From Musa acuminata AAA Group (lineage: Eukaryota > Streptophyta > Magnoliopsida > Zingiberales > Musaceae): a DNA stretch of 64,000 nucleotides. The DNA is taken from assembly GCF_036884655.1 (NCBI RefSeq), contig NC_088355.1:38259001-38323000 (forward strand). The letters run 5' to 3'. A program made the position numbers and the translations under genes. This document shows, in pieces, positions 33,760 to 58,700 of this stretch; position 1 is the first letter of the stretch, and each line of letters begins with the position of its first letter. The notes below the pieces were generated by a model. The model was not told the origin of the DNA. It did not search any database and saw nothing but the letters and a program-made list of their open reading frames with translations.

Positions 33760-36607
33760 TCATCTCCCGGCGTCGACGTTGTTCAGCAGCATGCTGCTAT
33801 CCAGGATATGATAACCGCTGGTATCCGTCTCCGTGCATCTTCTTGTCTCTTCAGCTTTTACCATTTCGATCTCTCCCGGATCATATTCCTCCCTCGGTTG
33901 CAGCCTGAACCTTCTCAATGAATGCAGTCGCTCTGCTACTTCCTTCATGGAGGGCCGCTCTTCTCCCTTCACGCTCAGGCACTCCTTGGCAATGACCGCA
34001 ACCTCCCCCAGCAACTGCTCTCCCCCTTCCCCGATCAATTTGTTATCCAGTATGTCCCTCAGCCTCTGCTCCTTCATCAACACGAGGAAACTTGTCGCCA
34101 GGCTCCTCTTTTCCGAAGCATCGTCGGCGTAGATCGCCTTCTTGCCTGTGATCAGCTCCAGGAGGACGACCCCGAAGCTGTACACGTCGCTTCTATCCGT
34201 CAGCCGGCGGGTCTGCATGCACTCGGGGTCCAAGTAACCTAACGTTCCCTGCACGAACACGATGAACTCGTCTTCGTCCATGGGGACGAGCTGAGACGCT
34301 CCGAAGTCGGACACTTTGGCGGAGAGGTCGCCGTCCAGTAGTATGTTGAGGGACTTGACGTCCCCGTGAATGATGGACCGGTTGGTCGCCGAGTGCAAGT
34401 AGGCGAGCGCTTCCGCGGCCTGCTCAGCGATCGTTAGGCGAGCTTGCAAGGGGAGGGGTGAGGTGTAGTGCTCAGGATGGAGCACGTCGAACAGGCTGCC
34501 GTTGGAGATGTACTCGTAGACCAGCATGGGAACATCCAGCTCCAAGCAACAGCCCAGTAGCCTTACTATATGCCGGTGGTTGATCTGAGAAAGAACGATG
34601 ATCTCGTTGACGAACTCGTCCTTCTGTCGCTCGTCGACCTTCTTCGACTTCTTTATCGCCACCGTTCGTTGGTTGTCCAAGATTCCCCGGTACACCATGC
34701 CGTACCCGCCGCAGCCGATGACTCTTTTGTCGGCGAAGTTGTCTGTGGCTCGTTGTAGCTCCTCCACGGTGAATACTTGAACGGTGTCCACCTCTTTGGA
34801 TAGGATTTCTTCGTATAACTTGAAGCCCCCATTTTTCCTGAAGAAAATGTCTCGTTCTCTTTTGTGTTTCGTCTTTTGGGTGCTTATGATTACGCAAGAA
34901 AGGAGAGCGACTAATATTACAACGATCACGCTGAAACCTGCACAGCATGTATGAGTTGCAAATATTAGCTTAAAGGACGAAAAGTATTTTTCATCAATTC
35001 TGTTATAATTGTAGCGTTGTCATGACAACTGGAGAATTGGAGAAGTCGAAGAGGGACAATAATATGTCGCTTTCTAGAGACACCAATTCTACCATGTTTG
35101 TGGAATTCTAAATATTTATACTTTTCTCATCTATGACCTCTTCAGAAGCAAAGACTCGGTCGCTTCAGATTTTATATTCATGTAATCAAAACCATCTTTA
35201 CAGCTAAATGTTAAACGCAAAGCTACTGTGAATGATGCGATGAACATACCAAACAAAAATATATAATTGGAAAGGTGCTTATATAATTCATTAGAAAAAT
35301 ATATATAAAACCAATGAGTGGGTCTTTTTGATAAAGCTAAAGTTCTACATCTACAATCGCTGGGATCTATCACAGTTATTGTCTAACGAGGATATTGTGT
35401 TCGACAAAGGAGAAGTATTGGTAGGCAAGTGCGAGGCTAGTAGGACGCAAAGGTGTGGAGATACTAAGCAAGAAAGGCGGAGGTTTTACCTACTGCCAGC
35501 CGTGACGGTAGTGGAAATTTGGATGAGATGTCGGTACAATTGTCTTTGCTGGCATTACCATGCGTGCCAGGAGGGCATGAGCAGTGGTAGTCTCCTGGTA
35601 TATTCCTGCAATCTCCGAAGCATGGATACTCATGAGGAAGTTTGCACTCATCGATATCTGCGTTGATTCGACCATCAGAAATGGAAGGAAGGTGTAGTCG
35701 AGCATTTGGGAAGAGATGGGCGGGGAGTACCTTGGCATCCACCCTCGATATAGGGATTGCCTGTGTATCCTTGGGAACACTTGCATAAGTACCCGGGGCC
35801 ATTGGTGGAGTCGACGCATGTGGTGTTACCACCGCGGCAGGCGTAGTTGTCTGGGTGAGCTTTGGCATCCCGGCACGACGACTGGTTGCGTATCGCCCAG
35901 TCTAGCACCACAGGAACCAGGTAATTGGTCTTGTTGCCGAAATTAGGGGAGAGGGTGGATTTATTGAAGCGGAACCAATCTTGATCGGCCAAGAAGGCAT
36001 AGCTACAGGGACTGAAGCTTTGTACACTGCTGTTGTTGAAGTTAGGGTCGAAGTAGAAATTAGAAACGTTGAGCCCCGTGGGTATGGAAGTTTGGCAGCA
36101 ACCCAAACCATCGCAACTCGGTCCCTGAGAAACACTGCCTTCTTCGTGGCAGATGGATACACATCCGCTAGTATAAGAGACAGTATCACTGTTCCCTCCG
36201 CCGATGTAGGCCAGAGTGGAGCAGCCGACGACGGTGAACTTGTTGCGGGTGGCGGAGTACATATATGCGGGGCTCAGGGTTGCGTCTGCGCTCCAAACAG
36301 ATTCGCTGTAACACCACTTAGCCATGTAGATACGCACGGTTAACTCGTGAACAACCAAGGAGATGTTGAGGATTTCGATGTTTCCTACACCTATGAAAGG
36401 TTTTGAAGGATCGGTGGTGTCATTGCAAGTGATGTTGAAGCCTTCCATGGAGCAGTTGGTCCCGATGCCGAACGGGTAGGGGATGTCGACTTCGCCGCAC
36501 TTGCTCAGGCATCCTGTCTTCGATATTGCTGCTGCTGCTGCTGCAACAGCTGATGCTAACAACAAGGTCGCTGCTATCTGAAACAGCAGCACTCTCTTAG
36601 CAACCAT
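33760..36607 (-). CDS. Wall-associated receptor-like kinase (WAK-c)
   Basis: Third WAK, 740 residues from exons 36607-35731, 35657-35490 and 34937-33760 (2223 bases, in frame). The architecture is as in WAK-a: signal peptide, GUB_WAK domain, exon-2 EGF-like module (DIDECKLPHEYPC), single membrane span starting FSVIVVILVALLSCVII, and non-RD kinase with GCGGYGMVYRG, VAIKKSK, HGDVKSLNILL and DFGAS. Exon 3 has exactly the length of that of WAK-a (1178 bp), and the kinase and tail are nearly the same protein. The middle of the ectodomain (AKWCY, VSICHEE, VQSFSPCSYAFLADQDWF) instead resembles WAK-b. This mosaic suggests gene conversion or recombination between paralogues. All catalytic motifs are present. 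A W-box cluster lies 340-470 bp upstream. Confidence 0.93.
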
Positions 36608-36640
36608 TCTCTCTCTCTCTCTCTCTCTTTCTCGCCCTCC
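36608..36640 (-). promoter_or_regulatory. WAK-c GA-repeat leader
   Basis: On minus, GAGAAAGAGAGAGAG... runs into the start codon, matching the position of the GA runs of WAK-a and WAK-b. Upstream of it GAACCAGAAGTTGGGAGGG parallels GATCCAGTAGTTGTGAGGG of WAK-a; farther upstream the similarity is lost. Confidence 0.45.
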
Positions 36641-36943
36641 CAACTTCTGGTTCAGCTTGTAATGTATGTGGACATGGATCGATATAGTTATATATCTATA
36701 ATTAATTAACTACTATATGTATTTGACAGGGTCACAGCTGGGAGCTTCTGTTGGTTGATACGAACAAGCATGGACTTGGTCCGACGCAAAGACAAAATAA
36801 CGAGCAGACCGGATGGATCCTACAACGTTTGAATCACGAGATCCATCGAATCACGTTTCTACTTGCTGTCTAATATACTGACCCATATGCACACGATAGT
36901 TACCTGAAATGACTCCATACTCTGTAGCTAATGACTCGGACCA

Positions 36944-37079
36944 AGTCAACCACACCCACGTCGTTGTCCTGCCGCACAACTCTAATTGTCGTGACGTGCG
37001 AGTCAAGTCAAGTAATGTGAACATCAAGCGCGAGCTTTGGTTTGCTGGTAGCGACCGTCAACGCGTGAGTCAAGTCAAG
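36944..37079 (-). promoter_or_regulatory. W-box cluster upstream of WAK-c
   Basis: Six TTGAC cores lie on the coding strand of WAK-c, seen on plus as GTCAA at 36945, 37002, 37007, 37057, 37069 and 37074. They are 338-471 bp before the start codon, and two are tandem pairs of the form CTTGACTTGACT. Clustered W-boxes are established WRKY targets in defence genes. A regulatory role here is inferred from density and position. Confidence 0.45.
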
Positions 37080-37340
37080 AGACACTGTTTGTGCCATTAC
37101 TGTATTCGTTCGAGCCCTACCGATTCCATGTTCACACTGTGCATCACTGCTGATCTATTATGTGCGTCACTATTCCTTCCATAATCTAAAAAAGGGCCAA
37201 ACATAAAAATTATTTCATGAAGCCGGCATCTGCATAGCTGCAATCGGATAACCCATGAGCTGACTTCAACATAAATACAACATTAATCTAGAATTAGTAC
37301 AAAGAAACTCCAATTGGATCTTATCAATCTAATATGTAGA

Positions 37341-37357
37341 GCTGGAATAGCTCAGAT

Positions 37358-37390
<33 letters not shown>

Positions 37391-37413
37391 AAGGTTCAAG
37401 CCCTTCCTCTAGC
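37341..37413 (+). tRNA. tRNA-Asn (GUU)
   Basis: A 73-base nuclear-type tRNA. It shows D-stem GCTC/GAGC, anticodon stem TGTGG/CCACA with loop CTGTTAA (anticodon GTT), variable loop AGGTC, T-stem GAAGG/CCTTC with loop TTCAAGC, and acceptor arms GCTGGAA/CTCTAGC. It has internal A and B boxes (TAGCTCAGATGG, GGTTCAAGC) and a T4 Pol III stop at 37426-37429. The acceptor stem has an A-C mismatch at its last pair (7-66), where the usual plant gene has A-U, so function is probable but not certain. Confidence 0.9.
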
Positions 37414-37430
37414 GAAAAAAAATACTTTTA

Positions 37431-37690
37431 ATAACTCATATTATTTTCTATTTTCTGATTTCATTTGTTTTCGATTTCGTGTTTATGATTACATTTACTA
37501 CCATTCTTTGAACCACTTTTTATGATAACTCGTATTATTTTATATTTTCTGATTTCATTTGTTTTCAATTTCGTGTTTATGAGATTACATTTATGGTGTT
37601 CTTCGAACCACTTTTTATGATAACTCGTATTATTTTCTATTTTCTGATTTAATTTGTTTTCAATTTCATGTTTATGATTACATTTGCTAG
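37431..37690 (+). repeat. Three tandem copies of a 95-bp unit
   Basis: Units starting ATAACTC.TATTATTTT begin at 37431, 37525 and 37620 (periods 94 and 95). They share CTGATTTCATTTGTTTTC.ATTTCGTGTTTATG and, between units, CTTTGAACCACTTTTTATG. The array begins 17 bp after the tRNA gene. No coding content. Confidence 0.85.
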
Positions 37691-37699
37691 TATTTTTAA

Positions 37700-38240
37700 T
37701 GGGTTTCTTTAACATGTAAAAGAGAGTGAGAGAAGAGAGAGAGAGAGAGAGAGAGAAAAGGCATAAGTGCAAAGGCAGGTAAAGGAATGACGAGAAGACA
37801 AAACTGGCCGCTGCAAGAAACTTAAATCTCAAACTTCCTATGGGGCGAGCGCGCGCGCGCGAGAGAGAGAGAGAGAGGGGGGTCCAAAGCCCACTGGACC
37901 GTCGATGATTCGAAAAGATCAAGGCGGAGAAGTGCAATTTCATCCACGGGAAACCAAGATTTGCACCCAAAAGAAGAAGAAACCCACACCCAATTCCGAT
38001 CACGATCGAGAAAGCAACCCTAGTTGACAAGGAAGGGATGAGCTCCGTACCTCAGCTTCTGGCCACGAGCAATCGGGGTTTAGATAGAGTCGCGCTCCCC
38101 TCCGGGCGACGGTGTTGTCGAGGCGCTTGGCCGCGGAGCCGATCCCCATCGTTCTCCCCGTTCCCTTTTCCGGCCCTCGTCGAGGCGTTTCGCCTGTCGG
38201 GGCCCGTGGCCGATCGGCCCCCATGGGTTGAAACCGACGA
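37700..38240 (-). pseudogene. Possible orphan first exon (unrecognised)
   Basis: A GC-rich block on minus could encode MGIGSAAKRLDNTVARRG from an ATG near 38145 and ends in a good splice donor (GAAGCTGAG followed by GTACGG, near 38051-38050). Downstream on minus only intron-like DNA, GA-rich runs and the tRNA repeats are found, with no second exon before WAK-c. I do not recognise the protein. It may be a gene start cut off by rearrangement, or a non-coding GC-rich promoter region. A run of (CG)n(GA)n lies at 37850-37878. Confidence 0.2.
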
Positions 38241-38252
38241 CAAAGTTTCGTG

Positions 38253-38332
<80 letters not shown>
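38253..38332. repeat. (TA)n microsatellite
   Basis: About 40 uninterrupted TA repeats, able to fold on themselves. They lie directly beside the GC-rich block of the possible orphan exon. Length is likely to vary between individuals. Confidence 0.95.
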
Positions 38333-38336
<4 letters not shown>

Positions 38337-39480
38337 TATTTATGTTTATATCTCAACCAATTGGAATGGAATTAACGTTGTGGTGACAGCCTGAGTTGGA
38401 AAACGAAATTATGGTAGCAAGAAGAAAAGTTCGACTCCTCTACTTCTTTTGCCCCCAAATAATGGCATGCATATGAGGTTAGTCTTCTACTTGAGCACGT
38501 CTTTACGTGGACTCGTGGAGAAATATAGCGACTTTGTTCCGGGAATAATCTAATCTAATGAAATTGTGACATATAAACAACATAATCCTCAAACCAACTT
38601 AGTACTCCTCAAAGTCTGTCGAGTTCGATGAACCTGACGAAGGTCGATCTCGATACATCTCACAAGCCTATGTAACAGAAGTGGTCATTGCCTTCCGTAG
38701 CACGACACAAATTTGTCAAGGTGAGATCCTGATTTTTTTTTAATTATATAAAAAAAGTTTATTTTATTGATAGAAATCCTCTAATTTATATGAGAAAATT
38801 TTTTCTCATAATCTATATAAATAAGAGAGGGATATGTAAATGACTCTAATATAATATCAGAATCCGTATCAACGTTTTCATATAAAAAGTTTAACCGTAC
38901 ATCAATTTCCGAGCTAAGATGGAGACCGAGCCACGTCAAGTGCGTTCCACGAACAGCTTCCGCTGTAGCTGTCGGAATCGGGTCCCACCATGCACTAGCA
39001 CGCAAACGACAAAAGGGGTTGGTGACTGCTGCCGCGAGGACTCATCCTTCGTCGGACAGTTCTGACCAGAATATTAACACGTTGTTAGAAAGAAAATACT
39101 CATCGCTCGTTAATTTTAATCTAATTAATCCTTCACTTACTTAAATTTGTCCCAACATAATAAATAAATATGTGATCATGCTAAACCGCCATTAATACGG
39201 TTCGCATGATCGAGACAACGCGAGCGGCAGCCCACGTCATTCTCGCGAACGCGATCAAAGGTGATCCACGCCAGCGGGACCGCGATCGAGGCGGTGAGAT
39301 CCGGTCACCGCGTCGGTGAGCCGATCACCGCCACAAAGGAAATAACAGTTGGTGACGGTCGTTTCACACCGAGTCAAGAACGGTTTCGTATCGCCCGTTA
39401 CGCGCGCGGTATATCGAGGGCGTTGGCCGTCGTGAGCCACGAATCGTTCGAACGGCTAGTTTGCGAGGAGGAGACGGTGG
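38333..39480. other. Intergenic spacer, partly GC-richer
   Basis: No gene supported. 38400-39180 is AT-rich with no motif. 39200-39480 is GC-richer and open for about 75 codons on plus (39261-39488), but has no recognisable protein features. It precedes the tandem repeats upstream of the ZIFL gene. Confidence 0.35.
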
Positions 39481-39482
39481 AG

Positions 39483-39960
39483 TCTTGATCGGTTCTTTCC
39501 TTCTTACCCGGCTCCGAAAGAGATAGAAGCAAAGATTTGTCTATGTCGCCCTCCTTCCCTCCCTCTCTTTATTCTTCTGTTCTTGTTCGTCGCGACGCGG
39601 CCCGATCTTTCCTTTTTCTTGGCTACGAGATGAGGATCGAGTCTTGATCTGTTCTTTCCTTCTGCCCCGGTTCGGAGAGGCAAAGGTTTGTCAGTGTCGC
39701 CATTCTCCTCTCTGTACTCTTGTGTCGCCGTTCATCTCTCTGTCACTTTTCTCGTTCGTCGCCATTCCTCTCTCAGTCTTTTGCCCTTTCTTCTTGGCAA
39801 CGAGATGAAAGCCAATCTTTTTCTGTTCTTCCCTTCTTCCCCGGCTCGGAAAGACATAAGAGGCAAAGGTTTGCCAATGTCCCGCCTTCCTCCTTTCTTG
39901 TTCCTCTCTGTGTTTTGCTTGCTCATCGATCGTTTTCTTGACAACCAATGATGGCTGCTT
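39483..39960 (+). repeat. Three diverged 160-175-bp tandem repeats upstream of ZIFL
   Basis: A unit with CTTGATC.GTTCTTTCCTTCT..CCCGG, then GGCAAAGGTTTGTCAGTGTCGCC, occurs near 39486, 39645 and 39820. Between copies, CTTGGC.ACGAGATGA is also repeated (39618 and 39796). The tract is pyrimidine-rich and open in several frames by composition alone. Confidence 0.7.
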
Positions 39961-40147
39961 TGCACGGGAGAGAGGAATCGAAATGGTATCGGGATAGCCC
40001 GTTACATTCGCTTTCGTGTCGGGGATTCTAAGAACAAGAAGACAACCGTCTTGTCTATCGAGATGTGGTCACCTTCGGTCGCTCTTAAATTCCAACCTTT
40101 AATTCTTTTCCCTTTTTTTTTTGGGTTCGATGGACAGAATGCGACCG

Positions 40148-40188
<41 letters not shown>
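40148..40188. repeat. (GA)n microsatellite upstream of ZIFL
   Basis: About 18 GA repeats lie 290-330 bp before the ZIFL start codon. They are outside the likely transcript, since the candidate TATA box lies at 40360-40367. Confidence 0.85.
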
Positions 40189-40359
40189 CAGAGATTTACA
40201 AGGATTCGGTAACCACTCAATGCTCTCGATCTACCCCTGCGGGTGACGCATGCCGTGAGCTAAGGAATCGCGTCCGAGTTCATCACGCGAGATATGTAAG
40301 CTGGCGACGCCGAGCAGATAAAAAGTAGGAAGGAAGAACAACTCTCTCACTCTCACCTT

Positions 40360-40367
40360 TATTTAAA
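40360..40367 (+). promoter_or_regulatory. Candidate TATA box of ZIFL gene
   Basis: TATTTAAA lies 109 bp before the ATG at 40476. Transcription would begin near 40390, which excludes the in-frame ATG at 40374 and supports 40476 as the start codon. Confidence 0.4.
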
Positions 40368-40475
40368 GCATCGATGCCTGATCCGATACCGCCTGTCCCT
40401 CATCTTGTTCGTTCCTCCTGGGGTACGACAAATAGTTGGCCCTGGTGTTGTTTCTCGGCATCTGTTGCGAGGGAC

Positions 40476-54850
<14,375 letters not shown>

Positions 54851-55317
54851 AAGAGTATATATATACGTGGATCTGGAGCTGACTACGTTCCTTTAACCAC
54901 GGAATCCACAATTTTGATCTTCTTTCATCCTCCTCTCTTATGTGGAGTCATCTCTCCACAGAGAGTGATGTAATATGTTATCTTGATCAGTTCATGTATG
55001 CTAAATGTACTGCAGTGAAAATAGATTCAAGTATTTTGGAGAAGGCATCAATTGTACGAGGATGACTACATAGCGAAACTTCTCTTACCTACAAATTGGG
55101 AGGGTGACAAGCTGTCAATTGAATCTATTTACTTTATATTATAATTGTCACTCCCTTCACTTTCTCATGTTAAAGCAACTTAGCAACTTGATTTCAGGAT
55201 ATGAGATTCCGTAAAAAGTACTGTTTCCCCCTGATATTTATGTGCATGATTGATTCATGGTTCCTATGATAATAATCTTCCTATGATTTATGATTATATC
55301 TCTTTATAGTTATAATC
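54851..55317. other. ZIFL 3' flank
   Basis: 3' untranslated region and spacer after the ZIFL stop. No clear AATAAA was found; AATTGTACGAGG near 55050 and the T-rich tail fit a transcript end in general terms. No other gene. Confidence 0.35.
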
Positions 55318-55419
55318 TTATTGGCATCTTCATAAAAATAAATATTAGGATTTTTTTTTTGAGAGAGACGCTATTGTTAATATGCATACCTTTAAATTCT
55401 ATTTTATTGAATATTTATA

Positions 55420-55450
<31 letters not shown>

Positions 55451-55584
55451 GTAAAAACCAACATTACGCATAGCCAACGGATTTATTGGCATCTTCATAA
55501 AAATAAATATTATGATTTTTTTTTTTGAGAGAGAGGCTATTGTTAATGTGCGTACCTTTAAATTCTATTTTATTGAATATTTGT

Positions 55585-55625
<41 letters not shown>

Positions 55626-55656
55626 GTGAAAACCAACATTATGCAAGCCAACGGAT
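55318..55656 (+). repeat. 165-bp tandem duplication with (TTA)n
   Basis: Two copies begin TTATTGGCATCTTCATAAAA at 55318 and 55483. Each contains a T-run, TTTGAGAGAGA, CTATTGTTAAT, an ATT repeat (55421-55451; 55584-55625) and ACCAACATTA. They are about 95 percent alike outside the ATT run, which is longer in copy two. The array ends about 90 bp before the cupin gene. Confidence 0.85.
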
Positions 55657-55748
55657 AGCTGAAGGCAGATGAACCCGATGGATTCGGGAGGGGAACTATT
55701 AATTACCACACGCTCGCCAAGAATCTAACCTCTTGGTTCGAAACCAGC

Positions 55749-58700
55749 ATGGCCAACGCTCGAAGGATCAGCGTCGGACTCCAACCCCAGCCAGTCTCCG
55801 AGACTCCACCTCCTCCCCCGCTGTCGCTTTCCTCTCCCTCCCCTTCGCCCGCCGCCGCCGCCGTCTCCTCCGTCGCCGTCTTCTTGAAGCGGCCCTCCGC
55901 CTTCCCCCTGCTGCTCTCCGTCTTCGTCCTCCTCACCTGGGTCTTCCTCCGGCTCGAGCACCCGACCTCGGCCGGCCTCCGCTCCTCCCTCTCCTCCGGC
56001 TTGTCCTCGTCTTCTTCTCGATCCGGGACAGGGCCGGTCGATGGGGCCGATTCGGATGCCAACCTCGTGAGATTTAGCGCCGTGGAGTTCCCCTCGAAGA
56101 TCGCTAGGGATTGGCGGGGGTGGCTGATGGACCCCGTTACCGCTGCGCGAGAGGCTCGACTGCGTGGTTAGTCTTGGCGGATTCCTCCATTTTGTGTTTT
56201 TGATTTGATTTTGCTTGTTTATTCTAATGATTAGTGTCGTTCGTGCTTAATACACATGCTATTTTCTACTCTAACATGACATATATGTCACTGTTAGGGT
56301 TTTCTCTCTTCTTTGGTAGAACATCTAAAGGGCTTTTGTTTTAATTTCCCGGGATGCCAAGAACTTTGTTGGTCCTCTAAATATACCGATCGAGATGTTT
56401 GTCCGCTCTGTGGTAGTGAACATGGTCAGTCATGTTGGGCACGTTAAATTCTTGATCTTGAAATGTTTTTGCAGGACCGTTTGGTTCTTTTAAGAAATGA
56501 ATTCCAAACTTCGCTTTGGAGGATGTGGAATCGTAATGCTTATGAACATGTCTTTGGAACATACTATATTCTTTGAGAGGTAGGAGGAGCTTTTGACAAA
56601 GATACTTGCAAGATGGATGTTCTACTGACACCACCTTCTTTGATGTTCCTTAGCTTCTTTGACATTGTATTCTGAACTATTTCTAGGAAAACTGTCAACC
56701 TGTTGTTCAGTCTGAACTATTCTTATGGAACTCTGTTGGTGGTTCCACGAAACCAGCTTTGTTCTTTGATGATCTATTTTCATATAATTTGACAAAGAAA
56801 ATTTTTGGTGATTTTCTGCAATTAATTTTAGCACAATGATCATGATACATCTTTTGGATTATATTATTGATAACTTTTTTGCTTTACCGTGGGTTATGAA
56901 GTATCATTCAAGTTTATAAGGTAGGTACACATTGAAGACCAAAAATATTTTATGTGATAGGAAGATCGAAAGTTTATCAGCGTTAGTTTGTGATTGTCAC
57001 CACTAGTTCACCGATTGCTTACGTTAATGATTATGCATTGTTAATTCTTTTCTCACTTGCAGCAAGAAGCATTTATATCCTTTCTCTCTTGGTCTTTTCT
57101 GGTAATTAGTATGCTGCAGAAATAATAGTAATCAATTGTATACTTCTTATTTTTTTCAATATCAGATACAATCTCTAACTTATTAGTTCTTAGACCAACC
57201 TATTGGTGTAGCCTCCTCGTATGATTATGAGGTTAGGATGTCTTTGACATAATTTTCTCTCGTTCTGGCTCTTTCCACTACGTACCGAGCCATGAGAAAG
57301 AAGAGCTACAAGATAACAGCAGCAAAGGAGAGTGTTTGTTAGTTAGGCCTGTAATTGCAGTTGAACTATATTTCACATGCAAAAACTTTGAGGGTTGAGT
57401 GTCTGTTGCATCCAAAGATTTCTTTTATGAGATCTTGGGCCAAGTGGCCACCAAAATATTTGAGAGTAGGAGAAGAAATTGGCAATGGTTGCTCTGCCAA
57501 ATAGCACCCAGGTATCTGTTGTGCTTAATAAAAGTACAAAAACGATTTAAATATCTTCTGTATGAGTAAGATGGCCTAGAACCCCGATCAATCATGCTAT
57601 TGCTGGAGATTAATATATCAATAAGTCTGTTGTGTGGCTAGGGCTGAAGGACCAGACTCAACACTTGTGACGGTTTAGTTGCAGAGCCATTCCTTTGTAT
57701 TATTTTGTCTATTCTTTGATGAATTCTACTTCTTAGAGCTTCCAGAAACCACTTTCACTAATTCTATCTGACACACCAATAAAGCAGGTAAGGTGCATGA
57801 ATTATTAGATCCCTGATCTAATTGTCACACAGTTTGCATAATCCAACTGAATCTATTTTCAGTATTGCCTAATTTCGTCAAACCTTTGATTTATCCAAGA
57901 GGTCGCTTTTATGTGAATTACAATAGAGGCCTGGTTAAATCTCGCTTCTGCTGTTCCCAATTCTATGATGACTTATCTTTTGGTGCTCAGAAAGTTTGAG
58001 ATGGTTGTATGTTGTTCCAAAAATCTTTAGTTCTATATGTCTTGATTCTTTACATAACATTGTTCTCTACATCTTTGGTGTTTCTCTGACAACAAATTTC
58101 TGGCAAGTTTGCTAAAGTTGTTATGGTATCATTGTTCCTGGTACCATTACTAATGATTAACCAGGGGTTTGTGCTCATAATGTCTATCCAGCCATTGTAT
58201 ATAAACTTCTGCAATCATGTAAAAAACTATTCATGTATCTTTTTCTACAGCTCAACAAACCCAAATTAAGATCTCTTTGCTTAAAAAAAAAGCATTAGGC
58301 TGCTGAAATATGTATCTCGAAATATGGTGTCAAATTCCAATCCTAGTGTGGTTGGTAGAAGGGTGATCCTTCCATTTTGGGAAATGCATCTTACTGTTGG
58401 TTTCATTTTATATTCACATGATCATCACACATCTCAATATTTAGAACAATTGTCTTCTGCAACCGTAGCATGAGAACTTCAGATGTTTTGGGTATGTCCT
58501 CTGGCATAAACTTCCTTAGGAATTTTCATACCACTGCTTCTCAGTTATTTTGGCGGCACTTTTGCTCAAACCAGCTAGTTTGACCAGAAAAATGGTTAAC
58601 CGGCTTTGAAACTAGCCTGGATCCGTTGAATGGTCAGATATGTCAAAAAAGGGGACAGTCCCAGTTCTTTAATGAACCTTGTGGGAGGGATGGGTTAGTA

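Noticed and set aside
4801..36607. Idea of a new co-regulated immune gene system (NB-LRR plus WAKs)
   Set aside because: Proximity and W-boxes are suggestive, but clustering of receptor genes is common in plants and nothing in the sequence shows joint function; kept only as separate observations.
37461..38030. 189-codon open frame on minus
   Set aside because: Crosses the 95-bp tandem repeats and GA runs; the C-terminal half is repeat translation (HKHEIENK-like), so it is not a gene.
39688..39965. Several overlapping open frames upstream of ZIFL
   Set aside because: Pyrimidine-rich tandem repeats open on both strands; no protein features.
40374..40475. Upstream in-frame ATG for ZIFL
   Set aside because: It lies about 7 bp after the likely TATA box and would add 34 atypical residues; family members begin near MAE..PLL.
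55703..56062. 119-codon open frame on minus
   Set aside because: Antisense shadow of cupin exon 1, which is proline/serine-rich and GC-rich.
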